A stretch of 64,000 nucleotides of DNA from an uncultured Bacteroidales bacterium (GTDB lineage: Bacteria; Bacteroidota; Bacteroidia; Bacteroidales; P3). Under the pieces are notes generated by a model, which was not told the origin of the DNA, ran no database searches, and worked only from the letters and a program-made list of their open reading frames with translations. The first letter of the stretch is position 1. Each line of letters opens with the position of its first letter. The stretch spans positions 62,001-126,000 of the forward strand of contig CAJTPR010000001.1 in NCBI GenBank assembly GCA_910578275.1. The letters run 5' to 3'. This document shows, piece after piece, positions 36,129 through 44,997 of the stretch. A program made the position numbers and the translations under genes.

Positions 36129-36716
36129 ATGAAAACGGGCAAGACGTTGCAAGAGCTGCAAATGCTCAATTGCGTAAAAGTACTGGAACGGGGCCAGACC
36201 CTGCTCTATCCCACCGACACCATCTGGGGCCTGGGATGCGACGCCACCAACCAGGACGCCGTTTCAAAGGTCTACCGCATCAAGGGACGAAGCGAGGACA
36301 AGAGTTTCATCATCCTCGTATCCTCGACGGAAATGCTGCGGCATTACGTGGACGACCTGCCGCCCATGGCCTGCGACCTTATCCAAGCCATGAACCAGAC
36401 TCCGCTGACCATCATCTACCCCAAGGCCGTGAACTTGCCGCCCAACGTGCCGGCCAACGACGGAAGCATCGCCATCCGCCTGGTCCGCGGCATCTTCTGC
36501 GCCGACCTGATTACTCGTTTGGGCAAACCCATCGTTTCCACTTCGGCGAACCTTTCGGGCGAACCTTCGCCGCTCTGCCTTGCCGACCTTTCCGACGAAC
36601 TCGTCGCTTCCGTGGATCACGTCGCCATCGTGGAAGACTCTTTCAAACGCGAATTGAGGCCTTCGCGCATCATCAAGCTGGAGAGGAACGGCATGTTCAG
36701 CATCATCCGGGATTAA
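36129..36716 (+). CDS. tsaC: L-threonylcarbamoyladenylate synthase (Sua5/YciO/YrdC family)
   Basis: 195 residues. Makes threonylcarbamoyl-AMP for the t6A37 modification of ANN-decoding tRNAs. Family motifs: LLYPTDTIWGLGCDATNQDA, VYRIKGRSEDKSF, TIIYPKAVNLPPN, IAIRLV and PIVSTSANLSGEPS. Length matches the YrdC-only type, without the Sua5 C-terminal domain. First gene of an operon with porT. Confidence 0.92.
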   Translation: MKTGKTLQELQMLNCVKVLERGQTLLYPTDTIWGLGCDATNQDAVSKVYRIKGRSEDKSFIILVSSTEMLRHYVDDLPPMACDLIQAMNQTPLTIIYPKAVNLPPNVPANDGSIAIRLVRGIFCADLITRLGKPIVSTSANLSGEPSPLCLADLSDELVASVDHVAIVEDSFKRELRPSRIIKLERNGMFSIIRD

Positions 36717-36735
36717 GCGGCTCAAAAACGAACAA

Positions 36736-37488
36736 GTGAGAAGAAGAATCCTCCAAACGGCTTTTTTCCTGGCACTCTTCGCCTCGTCGGTGAACCAGCC
36801 CCTGCACGCCATCAGCTTCAAAGGTTCGCGCACCCCCAACACGCCCTTGTACGACAGCCGGATTTTCCATTTCGGCTTTTCGTTGGGAATGAACCTGATG
36901 AATTTCTCGATGAAGGCCGACAAGAACCTGGGGGCCGAAGGAGACACGCTCTTGGGAATGCGGCACGGGTTCCAGCCCGGATTCTCCGTGGGCGTGGTGA
37001 CCGACTTGCGCATGGGCAGGTTCTTCAACCTGCGCTGCATTCCCACGTTCAGCATGGGACAACGTTCCATCACCTACAAGACCGCCCTGCCCGGACAAGG
37101 AATCCGCAACGAGACCAAACAGATAGAAAGCATCATGCTGTTCCTCCCCCTGGAAGTGAAATGGAAGGCGGCACGCATGCTGAACAACCGGCCCTACGTC
37201 ACGGCCGGATTCCAGTACACGCTCGACATGGCCTCCCGCAAGCTGAAGAAGAAAGGAAACTCGGCGGGCGACGAAGACGAATACCGGCTGAAACTGGACC
37301 GCCACGACATCGGCGTCACCGTGGGCGTGGGCTGGGACTTCTTCCTTCCCTACAACAACAAGCTGGCCGTCGAACTGAAACTCTACTTCGGATTGCTCGA
37401 CCTGCTGGTTCCCGACAACAACATCTATACCGACCGCATCAACAGCCTTACCAGCCGCATGGTGCAACTGAACATCACCTTTGAATAG
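36736..37488 (+). CDS. porT: Type IX secretion / gliding outer-membrane protein PorT
   Basis: 250 residues starting with GTG at 36736, 19 nt after the upstream stop. Signal peptide (ILQTAFFLALFASSVNQPLHA) and a predicted eight-strand-type beta-barrel: FHFGFSLGMNLMNFSM, GFSVGVVTDLRMGRFFNLRC, NRPYVTAGFQYTLDMASR, DIGVTVGVGWDFFLPYNNKL. The block from GMRHGFQPGFSVGVVTDLRM to PTFSMGQRSITY strongly resembles PorT/SprT, needed for T9SS export in Porphyromonas gingivalis. It is encoded away from the main Por cluster at 55-61 kb, as in other genomes. Six nt separate it from the next gene. Confidence 0.85.
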   Translation: MRRRILQTAFFLALFASSVNQPLHAISFKGSRTPNTPLYDSRIFHFGFSLGMNLMNFSMKADKNLGAEGDTLLGMRHGFQPGFSVGVVTDLRMGRFFNLRCIPTFSMGQRSITYKTALPGQGIRNETKQIESIMLFLPLEVKWKAARMLNNRPYVTAGFQYTLDMASRKLKKKGNSAGDEDEYRLKLDRHDIGVTVGVGWDFFLPYNNKLAVELKLYFGLLDLLVPDNNIYTDRINSLTSRMVQLNITFE

Positions 37489-37494
37489 AATCCC

Positions 37495-39087
37495 ATGCCG
37501 CACGTGCTGACCTTGGATTTCACGCCCGAAGAATGGGAAAGAAGAGACCGGCTGCATGAAAAGGCGGCCCAAGCCCTGAATGTCCCGTGCAACAAGATAA
37601 ACGGCATACGGATCGCACGGCTTTCCCTCGACGCGCGGGGACGATCGCCCTTGTACCATGCCATGCTGGAAGTCTTCGTCAAACCGGAAGAATCGCCCAG
37701 GACGGAAACGCCCCGTCGGGGGACGAACCCGCTGCCCGCAAACGCGCCCGAAGTCCTTGTAGTGGGCATGGGGCCGGCCGGATTGTTCGCCGCCCTCACG
37801 TTGGCGGAGGCGGGAATACGCCCCGTCATCTTCGAACGGGGCAAAAACGTCAGGGATCGCAAGCGCGACGTGGCACTTATCGGCAAGGAAGGCTTGCTGG
37901 ACCCTGATTCCAACTACAGTTTCGGGGAAGGCGGCGCCGGATGTTTCTCGGATGGAAAACTGTACACCCGCTCCAACAAACGAGGCGACATAGGCCGCGT
38001 CTTGCAGGCTTTCGTGCAGTTCGGGGCCAAGGAAGAAATACGCTATCAGGCACATCCCCACCTGGGCAGCGACCGCATGCCCAAAATGGTGGAAAACATG
38101 CGCGAAAGCCTGATCCGGGCAGGCGCGGAAATTCATTTCTCCACCCGCATCACGGCAATAAACGCGGACAAGAAAGGACATTTTTCGACGGTAACCGACC
38201 AGAACGGCAACGAATACAAGGGCAAGGCCTTGGTGCTGGCATGCGGGAACTCGGCAAGCGACGTCTACCGTTACCTGCACCGGCAGGGAATCACGCTTGA
38301 GGAAAAGCCTTTTGCCATGGGCGTGCGCCTGGAACATCCGCAACATGTCATCGACGCCATGCAATACCGGGGTGCCGGGAAACGGCACGCCCTGCCGCCC
38401 GCCGAATACGCCTTCGCCGAACAATGCCGAGGCAAGGGGGTCTTTTCGTTCTGCATGTGTCCGGGCGGCGTGGTGGTACCGGCAAGCACGCAGGAAAACA
38501 CCTTGGTCGTGAACGGAATGTCGGACTCGGGACGACGCTCGCCTTGGGCCAACGCGGGCTGGGTGGTGAGCGTGAACCGCGAAATCCTGCAAGCGGAAAA
38601 CATCCTGCCCTCGGCGCCTCCTTTCGGATTGCTGGATTTCCAGCAACAGACCGAGAGGCATTTCTTCAAGCCGGGCGCGGGCTTTGCCGCACCCGCCCAA
38701 CGGCTCACCGACTTCCTGGCACGCAGGACATCGACAGGTTTGCCTGCATGTTCGTACGCCCCCGGCGTCTTTTCCGCCGACATGGACGAATACCTGCCTC
38801 CGTTCATCGCCCGGGCCTTACGCGAGGTGCTGGACAGGATCGCCCGGAAGAAACGGGGGTTCTTGACCGAAGAAGCCGTCCTGCTGGGACTCGAGTCGCG
38901 CACCTCCGCCCCGGTACGCATCGTTCGCGACCCCGACACGCTGGAACATCCCCGCATGCCGGGACTCTACCCTTGCGGCGAAGGGGCGGGCTACGCGGGA
39001 GGCATCACGTCTTCGGCCATCGACGGCATCAACTGCGCCGAAAAAATCTTGCAAAAACTCAATCGCCATGGATCAAAAAGACCTTGA
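37495..39087 (+). CDS. FAD-dependent oxidoreductase, COG2509 type
   Basis: 530 residues. An N-terminal domain of about 75 residues is followed by the FAD-binding Rossmann motif VVGMGPAGLFAALTLAEAG (about 83-101). Further motifs: SNYSFGEGGAGCFSDGKLYT, LACGNSASDVY, FSFCMCPGGVVVPA and, at the C-terminus, LYPCGEGAGYAGGITSSAID. These define the uncharacterised FAD-dependent dehydrogenases (COG2509) found in many bacteria; the substrate is unknown. It follows porT by 6 nt, and its end overlaps the next gene by 20 nt. Confidence 0.88.
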   Translation: MPHVLTLDFTPEEWERRDRLHEKAAQALNVPCNKINGIRIARLSLDARGRSPLYHAMLEVFVKPEESPRTETPRRGTNPLPANAPEVLVVGMGPAGLFAALTLAEAGIRPVIFERGKNVRDRKRDVALIGKEGLLDPDSNYSFGEGGAGCFSDGKLYTRSNKRGDIGRVLQAFVQFGAKEEIRYQAHPHLGSDRMPKMVENMRESLIRAGAEIHFSTRITAINADKKGHFSTVTDQNGNEYKGKALVLACGNSASDVYRYLHRQGITLEEKPFAMGVRLEHPQHVIDAMQYRGAGKRHALPPAEYAFAEQCRGKGVFSFCMCPGGVVVPASTQENTLVVNGMSDSGRRSPWANAGWVVSVNREILQAENILPSAPPFGLLDFQQQTERHFFKPGAGFAAPAQRLTDFLARRTSTGLPACSYAPGVFSADMDEYLPPFIARALREVLDRIARKKRGFLTEEAVLLGLESRTSAPVRIVRDPDTLEHPRMPGLYPCGEGAGYAGGITSSAIDGINCAEKILQKLNRHGSKRP

Positions 39088-39754
39088 AACCTACCGCTAC
39101 ATCTTTGCCAAGGATGCCTTGAAGCAAAAAGCATACGGGAACGCCAAGGCGGCGTTCAACCTGCTCAAAGACGAAAGCCGCCGTGTCTTCGAGACATTGG
39201 AAAAAATGAAAAAGGACGAATATGCCGATTCCCCCGCCCATCTTAGGTTCACCGACAAGGACGAGACGGAATTCTCCATCGCCTTTTCGAGCGACGTGCT
39301 GCTCTTCAGCCTGCATTCCAACGTATTCGAATTCTCGCGCAACCATCCGGTGATGAACGGCGCTTACGTGAAAGAGGACAAGGAACGCTCCTACTGCGGG
39401 GTAATCCACATCTACAACTTCCTGGCGGATTCCCTGCGCCAGAACCGCGAAAACGACCTAGGCTACCTCATCGGCCGCCTGTTCGTCAACAAGGAAAACC
39501 ATTACTTCGTGGAAGGCAAACAGGAACTGGGCGTTTTCCACACCCAGTTCGGCCGTGCGGTCTTCGACCGGGAAGCCGCCTCGTCCTTGATGCACAACGC
39601 CATGGACTACTGCGCCAAGTTCGACCTGCTTACCCCGCCCTACGACGAGATAAAAGACGTCACGGTAGGCGACCTGCTGACCGAACTTTCCTACAAGAAG
39701 ATGGCCACCGGCAAACGCCTGGGATTCCGGTTCAACGCCGACGATGAAAAGTAA
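39068..39754 (+). CDS. Conserved hypothetical protein
   Basis: 228 residues, no signal peptide and no transmembrane segment, so probably cytoplasmic. Helical start (DQKDLETYRYIFAKDALKQK), then a mixed region with ETEFSIAFSSDVLLFSLHSN, SYCGVIHIYNFLADSLRQNR and LGYLIGRLFVNKENHYFVEG. I do not recognise a named domain, though the style is of a conserved Bacteroidota protein. Translationally coupled to the FAD enzyme by a 20-nt overlap. Last gene before the paired hairpins at 39761-39801. Confidence 0.8.
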   Translation: MDQKDLETYRYIFAKDALKQKAYGNAKAAFNLLKDESRRVFETLEKMKKDEYADSPAHLRFTDKDETEFSIAFSSDVLLFSLHSNVFEFSRNHPVMNGAYVKEDKERSYCGVIHIYNFLADSLRQNRENDLGYLIGRLFVNKENHYFVEGKQELGVFHTQFGRAVFDREAASSLMHNAMDYCAKFDLLTPPYDEIKDVTVGDLLTELSYKKMATGKRLGFRFNADDEK

Positions 39755-39760
39755 GCAGGC

Positions 39761-39801
39761 GGACCGGAGCGGAAAACGTTCCGGTCCGATTTCCGCTCCG
39801 G
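39761..39801 (+). promoter_or_regulatory. Mutually exclusive hairpins before rfbA
   Basis: Two perfect stems share bases. Stem A: GGACCGGA (39761-39768) with TCCGGTCC (39780-39787), 8 bp. Stem B: CCGGAGCGGAAA (39764-39775) with TTTCCGCTCCGG (39790-39801), 12 bp. Only one can form at a time. No T-run follows, so a simple terminator is unlikely. The layout recalls a switch, or a rho-independent pause, between the upstream operon and rfbA; function unknown. Confidence 0.5.
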
Positions 39802-39841
39802 CACATCCGGGACACGACAGAAAAAAACGTAACTTAGCCCC

Positions 39842-40708
39842 ATGAAAGGTATAATCCTGGCCGGAGGCGCGGGAACGCGCCTGCATCCGCTCACGTTGGC
39901 CATGAGCAAACAGATGATGCCTGTCTATGACAAGCCGATGATCTATTATCCGCTTTCCACGCTCATGATGTCGGGCATCCGCGAAATCCTCATCATCTCC
40001 ACGCCGCAGGACCTGCCGGGATTCGAACGCCTTTTAGGCGACGGGAGCCGTCTGGGTTGCCGTTTTTCGTACAAGGTGCAGGAAGTGCCGAACGGTCTGG
40101 CGCAAGCTTTCGTGCTAGGCGCGGAATTCATCGGCGACGACAAGGTCGCCTTGGTCCTGGGCGACAACATCTTTTACGGCACAGGCATGCAAAACCTGTT
40201 GCAGGCCAACACCGACCCCGACGGCGGAGTGGTTTTCGCCTACCACGTTTCCGACCCCGAACGTTACGGCGTGGTGGAGTTCGACAAGGACATGAAAGCC
40301 GTCTCGATCGAGGAAAAGCCAGCCAAGCCCAAATCGAACTATGCGGTACCGGGACTGTACTACTATGACAATTCGGTGGTCGAAGTGGCCAGGAACCTCA
40401 AACCCAGCGCACGGGGCGAATACGAGATCACCGACGTGAACAAATACTACCTTGAAAGAGGCAAGCTGAAAGTGGGCCTGTTGAGCCGGGGAACCGCCTG
40501 GCTGGACACCGGCACCTTCGAGTCGCTCTTGCAGGCCGGACAGTTCGTAGGCACGATAGAACAGCGGCAAGGCCTCAAAATCGGCTGTATCGAAGAAGTG
40601 GCCTATCGCATGAAATTCATCGATGCCGGACAGTTGCGCCATCTGGCCGAACCTTTGCTCAAGAGCGGCTACGGCCGTTACTTGCTCGGTTTGCTGGACA
40701 AATTCTAA
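39842..40708 (+). CDS. rfbA: Glucose-1-phosphate thymidylyltransferase
   Basis: 288 residues, the normal RmlA length. Makes dTDP-glucose, the first step to dTDP-rhamnose and related sugars for surface glycans. Motifs: MKGIILAGGAGTRLHPLTLA, SKQMMPVYDKPMIYYPLSTL, VALVLGDNIFYGTGM, SIEEKPAKPKSNYAVPGLYY and WLDTGTFESLLQA. The other rml genes are not in this window. A box TAACTTAG (39830-39837) just upstream is a poor promoter match. Confidence 0.96.
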   Translation: MKGIILAGGAGTRLHPLTLAMSKQMMPVYDKPMIYYPLSTLMMSGIREILIISTPQDLPGFERLLGDGSRLGCRFSYKVQEVPNGLAQAFVLGAEFIGDDKVALVLGDNIFYGTGMQNLLQANTDPDGGVVFAYHVSDPERYGVVEFDKDMKAVSIEEKPAKPKSNYAVPGLYYYDNSVVEVARNLKPSARGEYEITDVNKYYLERGKLKVGLLSRGTAWLDTGTFESLLQAGQFVGTIEQRQGLKIGCIEEVAYRMKFIDAGQLRHLAEPLLKSGYGRYLLGLLDKF

Positions 40709-40721
40709 AAACATCCCACCC

Positions 40722-41717
40722 ATGAAAGACTACGACCAATTGCGCCAGGCTACCGAAGCAGGAATCGCGGCTTTGGATATATGGCGGAACGAACCTCGAT
40801 CCCTGTATGCGCCGGCAACGTACGTGCTCGGACAAGGCGGCAAACGCATACGTCCCGTACTGGCCATGATGGCTTGCCAATTGTTCGGAAAAGACACACA
40901 AGAGGTGTTCCTGCCCGCCTTGGGACTGGAAGTCTTTCATAACTTCACGCTCCTGCACGACGACGTGATGGACAAGGCCGAAATGCGGCACGGCAAACCC
41001 ACCGTGCACGTGAAATGGAACGCCAACGCCGCCATCCTTTCGGGCGACGCCATGTTCGCCGCCGCCTGTTCGCTTGTCGCCCAGGCTTCCGTAAATTGCC
41101 TGCCGGAAGTGCTACGGGCGTTCAACGCCATCGCCTTGGGCGTCTGCGAAGGCCAGCAGTACGACATGGAATTCGAAAGCCGTCCTGACGTGACGCTTGC
41201 CGAATACATGGAAATGATACGGCTCAAGACCGCCGTGCTGATTGCCGGTTCGCTGCAAATCGGCGGCATCGCGGCCGGTGCCGGCAAGGCGGACGTGCGC
41301 CACTTGTACGACTACGGCAACAAGATCGGCCTGGCCTTCCAATTGCAGGACGACTTGCTCGACTTGTACGCCGACCAGGCCAAGTTCGGCAAGAAGACGG
41401 GCGGAGACATCCGCGAAAACAAAAAGACCTACCTGTTCATAAAAGGGCTGGAAGTTGCGGACGAGGCCGACGGCAAACGACTTCGGGAACTATTCGCCAC
41501 ACCCGCCCGGTCGCAGGAAGAAAACGACGAAAAAGTGATCCGGGTCAAGGCCTTGTACGAAAAGACGAACTTGAGATCACTAGTGGAAAAAGACATTGAA
41601 GACCTCTTCGAACAGGCCCGCGCCGAACTTTCCAAGATCGATGCCACCGCCATCTCCGCCCAAGGCAAGAAAATCCTGACCGACTTCGTGGCCGGGTTGC
41701 TGGGACGGGAATATTGA
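40722..41717 (+). CDS. Polyprenyl synthetase family protein
   Basis: 331 residues from the ATG at 40722; the longer open frame upstream overlaps rfbA and is not coding. A trans-isoprenyl diphosphate synthase: GGKRIRPVLAMMACQLFG, first Asp-rich motif HDDVMDKAEMRHGKPTVH, second motif FQLQDDLLDLYAD and the helix KKTGGDIRENKKTYL. Chain length cannot be read with certainty; FPP, GGPP or longer quinone side chain precursors are all possible. Follows rfbA by 13 nt, likely co-transcribed. Confidence 0.92.
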   Translation: MKDYDQLRQATEAGIAALDIWRNEPRSLYAPATYVLGQGGKRIRPVLAMMACQLFGKDTQEVFLPALGLEVFHNFTLLHDDVMDKAEMRHGKPTVHVKWNANAAILSGDAMFAAACSLVAQASVNCLPEVLRAFNAIALGVCEGQQYDMEFESRPDVTLAEYMEMIRLKTAVLIAGSLQIGGIAAGAGKADVRHLYDYGNKIGLAFQLQDDLLDLYADQAKFGKKTGGDIRENKKTYLFIKGLEVADEADGKRLRELFATPARSQEENDEKVIRVKALYEKTNLRSLVEKDIEDLFEQARAELSKIDATAISAQGKKILTDFVAGLLGREY

Positions 41718-41890
41718 CACGGTTTTCCCCTTTTGTCGTGAAGCAAGGGGAAACATCGCGAGAGTACCGGCAGAGCGTCCGCCTGCCGCGGCATCATCAT
41801 GAATCCGCCTCCACCAGAGGCTACCCTCTTTCCTTGAGACAGGCCAAGGACAGTCTCCGGCAAACGGTTCCCGGATCCGCGAATCCGCCC

Positions 41891-43852
41891 TCATTCCATC
41901 GCCGCGAGCTTTTCCTGCATTTCGGCCCATTCGTCGGTCTTGCGGGCGGCTTGAAGTTTCTTCTCCTCGTATTTGTTGCAATTTTCGACGGTACACCGCG
42001 AAGCGTCCTCGATAAAGATCTTGTCCATTTCCGCCAGTTCGGCCTCAAGGGCGGTAATCTCCGCCTCCAGTCTCTCGATGGCCGTCCTGATCTTGCGCGC
42101 TTCCCGGTCGCGCTGCTTTTTCAGTTCCCGTTCCTGTGCCGAATCCGGCTTGGAGACGGCTTGCGGACGGTCAGGCTTGGAGACGTCCTTCGCCGTTGCC
42201 GTCTTCGGCTGCGGGGCATGTTGTTCCAGTTCCTGCAGACGTTCCATCTTGCGGTCGGCCAGGAAAACCGAAACGTCGCCGATATGCGGTTTCACCTTGC
42301 CGTCACGGAACTCGTAGGTCTTCGACGTAAGTCCTTCCAGGAAATCACGGTCGTGGCTCACCACGATCAGGCTCCCGTCGTATTGCAGCAAGGCCATCTT
42401 GAGAATATCCTTGCTGCGCATGTCGAGGTGATTGGTAGGTTCGTCCAAGATCAACAGGTTCACGGGCTCGAGCAAGAGTTTGGCCAAGGCCAACCGGCCC
42501 TTTTCACCCCCTGAAAGCACCTTCACCTTCTTCTCGATGTCTTCGCCCGAAAACAGGAAGCAGCCCAGAATATTGCGGATACGTGTACGTACGTCGCCCA
42601 CGGCGATGTCGTCTATCGTCTCGAAAACCGTCTTGTCTCCGTTCAGGAGCGCGGCCTGGTTCTGCGCGAAATAACCGATCTTGACACCCGCGCCCCATTC
42701 AAGCGTGCCCTCATGTTCCTTCAGGTCGCCCACCACAATCTTGGAAAACGTGGACTTTCCCTCTCCGTTCCGCCCCACCAATGCCACTTTTTCACCCTTT
42801 TCAAGCACGAAATCGAAATGGGTGAATATTTGTTTTTCCCCATAACGTTTGCCTGCTCCCTGCGCCCTGACGACGATCTTTCCGCAATGCGGCGCAGGCG
42901 GGAAACGGAAGGATATGGCGGAGTTGTCGGTCTGATCCACTTCGACGCGCTCCATCTTGTCGAGCATTTTCAGGCGGGATTGCGCCTGACGCGCCTTGGT
43001 GGCCTTGTAGCGGAAACGTTCTATGAAACGTTCCATGTTCTCGATTTCCTTCTGCTGGTTGTCGTAGGCCGCCTGCTGTATCTGACGACGTTCGGCTCGC
43101 TGTTCCACATACCGGGAATACGGAACCGGGTAGTCTTCGATCTTTCCCAGCACGATTTCGATGGTACGCGTGGTCACCTTGTCGAGGAACTTCCTGTCGT
43201 GACTCACCAACACCACCGCGCCCCGGTAGCCTTGCAGGAATTCTTCCAGCCAACCGATGGACTCGATGTCCAGATGGTTGGTAGGTTCGTCCAACAGCAT
43301 GACGTCGGGATTCCTGAGCAATATCTTGGCCAATTCCACGCGCATCTGCCAACCGGAACTGAATTCGGTGATATTGCGCGTGAAGTCGGCACGTTTGAAT
43401 CCGAGACCGAGCAGCACCTTCTCGGCCACGCCCATGCGGTCGCTGCCGCCTATGAGATGCAGGCGTTCGTTGGCTTCGGTCAACCTCTCTATCAACTTGT
43501 GATAGGCTTCCGACTCATAGTCCGTGCGTTCGGACAACTGCGCGTTCAGACCGTCTATCTCCTGTTCCAAGGCGTTGACCTTGCCGAAAGCCGTCAATGC
43601 CTCGTCCATGACCGTGCGCGTGGAATCGGGAATCATTTCCTGAGGCAGATAGCCCACCTCTTGCCCGTTGGCAAGCACGATGCCGCCTGTGTCCGGTTCC
43701 TGTTTTCCTGACAATATCTTCAGCAACGTGGACTTCCCCGCGCCGTTCTTGCCCGTAAGGCCGATCCGGTCCTTGTCCTTGATGATGAACGAAACGTTGT
43801 CGAAAAGGGTCTTTCCCGAAAAGGAAACCGACAAGGAATTGATGGAAATCAT
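41891..43852 (-). CDS. ABC-F family ATP-binding protein
   Basis: 653 residues. Two ABC domains in one chain without membrane helices: Walker A GKNGAGKS and GRNGEGKS, signatures FSSGWQMRVELAKILL (degenerate) and LSGGEKGRLALAKLLL, Walker B VMLLDEPTNHLD and LILDEPTNHLD. An inter-domain linker (RFIERFRYKATKARQAQSR) and a C-terminal charged coiled coil (RDREARKIRTAIERLEAEIT onward) are present. ABC-F proteins act on the ribosome; this one resembles the widespread Uup/YdiF-like housekeeping type rather than a drug-resistance type. The start codon overlaps the lspA stop (ATGA), so the two are coupled. Confidence 0.93.
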   Translation of the reverse strand: MISINSLSVSFSGKTLFDNVSFIIKDKDRIGLTGKNGAGKSTLLKILSGKQEPDTGGIVLANGQEVGYLPQEMIPDSTRTVMDEALTAFGKVNALEQEIDGLNAQLSERTDYESEAYHKLIERLTEANERLHLIGGSDRMGVAEKVLLGLGFKRADFTRNITEFSSGWQMRVELAKILLRNPDVMLLDEPTNHLDIESIGWLEEFLQGYRGAVVLVSHDRKFLDKVTTRTIEIVLGKIEDYPVPYSRYVEQRAERRQIQQAAYDNQQKEIENMERFIERFRYKATKARQAQSRLKMLDKMERVEVDQTDNSAISFRFPPAPHCGKIVVRAQGAGKRYGEKQIFTHFDFVLEKGEKVALVGRNGEGKSTFSKIVVGDLKEHEGTLEWGAGVKIGYFAQNQAALLNGDKTVFETIDDIAVGDVRTRIRNILGCFLFSGEDIEKKVKVLSGGEKGRLALAKLLLEPVNLLILDEPTNHLDMRSKDILKMALLQYDGSLIVVSHDRDFLEGLTSKTYEFRDGKVKPHIGDVSVFLADRKMERLQELEQHAPQPKTATAKDVSKPDRPQAVSKPDSAQERELKKQRDREARKIRTAIERLEAEITALEAELAEMDKIFIEDASRCTVENCNKYEEKKLQAARKTDEWAEMQEKLAAME

Positions 43853-44529
43853 GCCTTTTCTTTTTTGCTTCCGGGAATCCGGAAATCACGCTGGGTGATG
43901 AAAAATACCACGAATCCCACCGTGATGGCGGAATCGGCCACATTGAAGACGGGACGGAAAAACAACAGTTCGCGTCCGCCCACCCAAGGCATCCAGTCCG
44001 GATAATGTCCCTGCACGAGCGGGAAATAGAGCATGTCCACGACACGACCATGCAAGAACGGGGCATAGCCTTCCGGCGGGAAAAGTCGGGCCACATGGAA
44101 ATAGCTCTCGGAAAAGAGAAGGCCGTAAAACGCGCTGTCTATCATGTTCCCGACAGCTCCCGCCAGAATAAGCGAAAGGGAGGCCACCAAACCCGTACGG
44201 GCCCTTCTTTCCTGCCGGGAAAGCAGACCTTGCCGCAGGTCGGACAAGCGCTTGCGATCGACCTTGTACAGGTACCAGGCCAAAAACACGATGGCCGCCA
44301 GACGAACGAGGCTCAACAGCAACTTGCCGCCTTCTCCGCCGAAACGGAAACCGAAGGCCATGCCCTCGTTTTCCAGGAAATGAATCTTGAACCAGCTGAA
44401 AATATCGATCTCGTCTCCTATGCGCATGTTGAGTTTCACCAGGAACTTGCTCACCTGGTCCACAAGCAACACGAGCACGACCAATATCACCGGCAAATGC
44501 CTTCCGCACCAAACCTTGCCACCTTTCAT
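43849..44529 (-). CDS. lspA: Lipoprotein signal peptidase (signal peptidase II)
   Basis: 226 residues from the ATG at 44529, longer than E. coli LspA (164) through loops between helices. Cleaves lipoprotein signal peptides in the inner membrane. Motifs: VLLVDQVSKFLVKLNM, the first catalytic region LILAGAVGNMIDSAFYG and the second HGRVVDMLYF and RPVFNVADSAITVG, each with the essential Asp. Four membrane helices are visible. It sits between the DksA-like gene and the ABC-F gene and should process GldK and the lipoprotein at 53.9 kb. Confidence 0.93.
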   Translation of the reverse strand: MKGGKVWCGRHLPVILVVLVLLVDQVSKFLVKLNMRIGDEIDIFSWFKIHFLENEGMAFGFRFGGEGGKLLLSLVRLAAIVFLAWYLYKVDRKRLSDLRQGLLSRQERRARTGLVASLSLILAGAVGNMIDSAFYGLLFSESYFHVARLFPPEGYAPFLHGRVVDMLYFPLVQGHYPDWMPWVGGRELLFFRPVFNVADSAITVGFVVFFITQRDFRIPGSKKEKA

Positions 44530-44545
44530 CGTGCAAACCCGCCAA

Positions 44546-44974
44546 TCAGTTTTCTTCTTCGGGAGCCGAAAAGAAACGTTTGTGCTGGTCTTTCTTGGCA
44601 TCGATGCTCAACGTGGCATGAGGCACGACCTTGAGACGTTCCTTGTCGATGAGCTTTCCCGTTTCACGGCAAACGCCGTAGGTCTTGTTCTCGATGCGTA
44701 CCAAGGCGGCTTCCAAAGAGGCGATGAACTTTTGCTGACGGCTTGCCAGACGGGCGTTCTCCTCCTTGGACAATACCTGATAGCCTTCTTCCAGCACCTT
44801 GAACGTGGGCGAGGTGTCGTTGATGTCGTTCTCGCCGTTGTTGGTATAGGCTTCACGCAAGGAATCCAGATCCTGCTTCGCCTTGGCTAACTTTTCAAGT
44901 ATGATTTGCTTGAATTCCTCCAATTCCTCGTCGGAATAGCGATTCTTGTCATTTTTTTCTTGTACCATGGCCAT
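44546..44974 (-). CDS. DksA/TraR-type zinc-finger-like protein with reduced cysteines
   Basis: 142 residues. Charged coiled-coil N-terminal half (DEELEEFKQIILEKLAKAKQ), then the DksA-type C-terminal block YGVCRETGKLIDKERLKVVP. Only one Cys remains in the zinc-finger block (CRETG), where classic members have CxxC; metal binding is therefore doubtful. DksA-like proteins bind RNA polymerase through the secondary channel. It lies between ileS and lspA, a location common in this phylum. Two ATG codons are available (44974 and 44968). Confidence 0.87.
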   Translation of the reverse strand: MAMVQEKNDKNRYSDEELEEFKQIILEKLAKAKQDLDSLREAYTNNGENDINDTSPTFKVLEEGYQVLSKEENARLASRQQKFIASLEAALVRIENKTYGVCRETGKLIDKERLKVVPHATLSIDAKKDQHKRFFSAPEEEN

Positions 44975-44997
44975 TTGTTTTTAAGGGTGAAAGGTTG

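Noticed and set aside
39830..39837. TAACTTAG as the rfbA promoter
   Set aside because: It would place transcription start at or after the rfbA ATG, and it departs from the consensus at the key TTTG part.
41718..41890. Terminator between the polyprenyl synthase and ABC-F genes
   Set aside because: An imperfect stem around 41722-41754 exists, but without a T-run on either strand.
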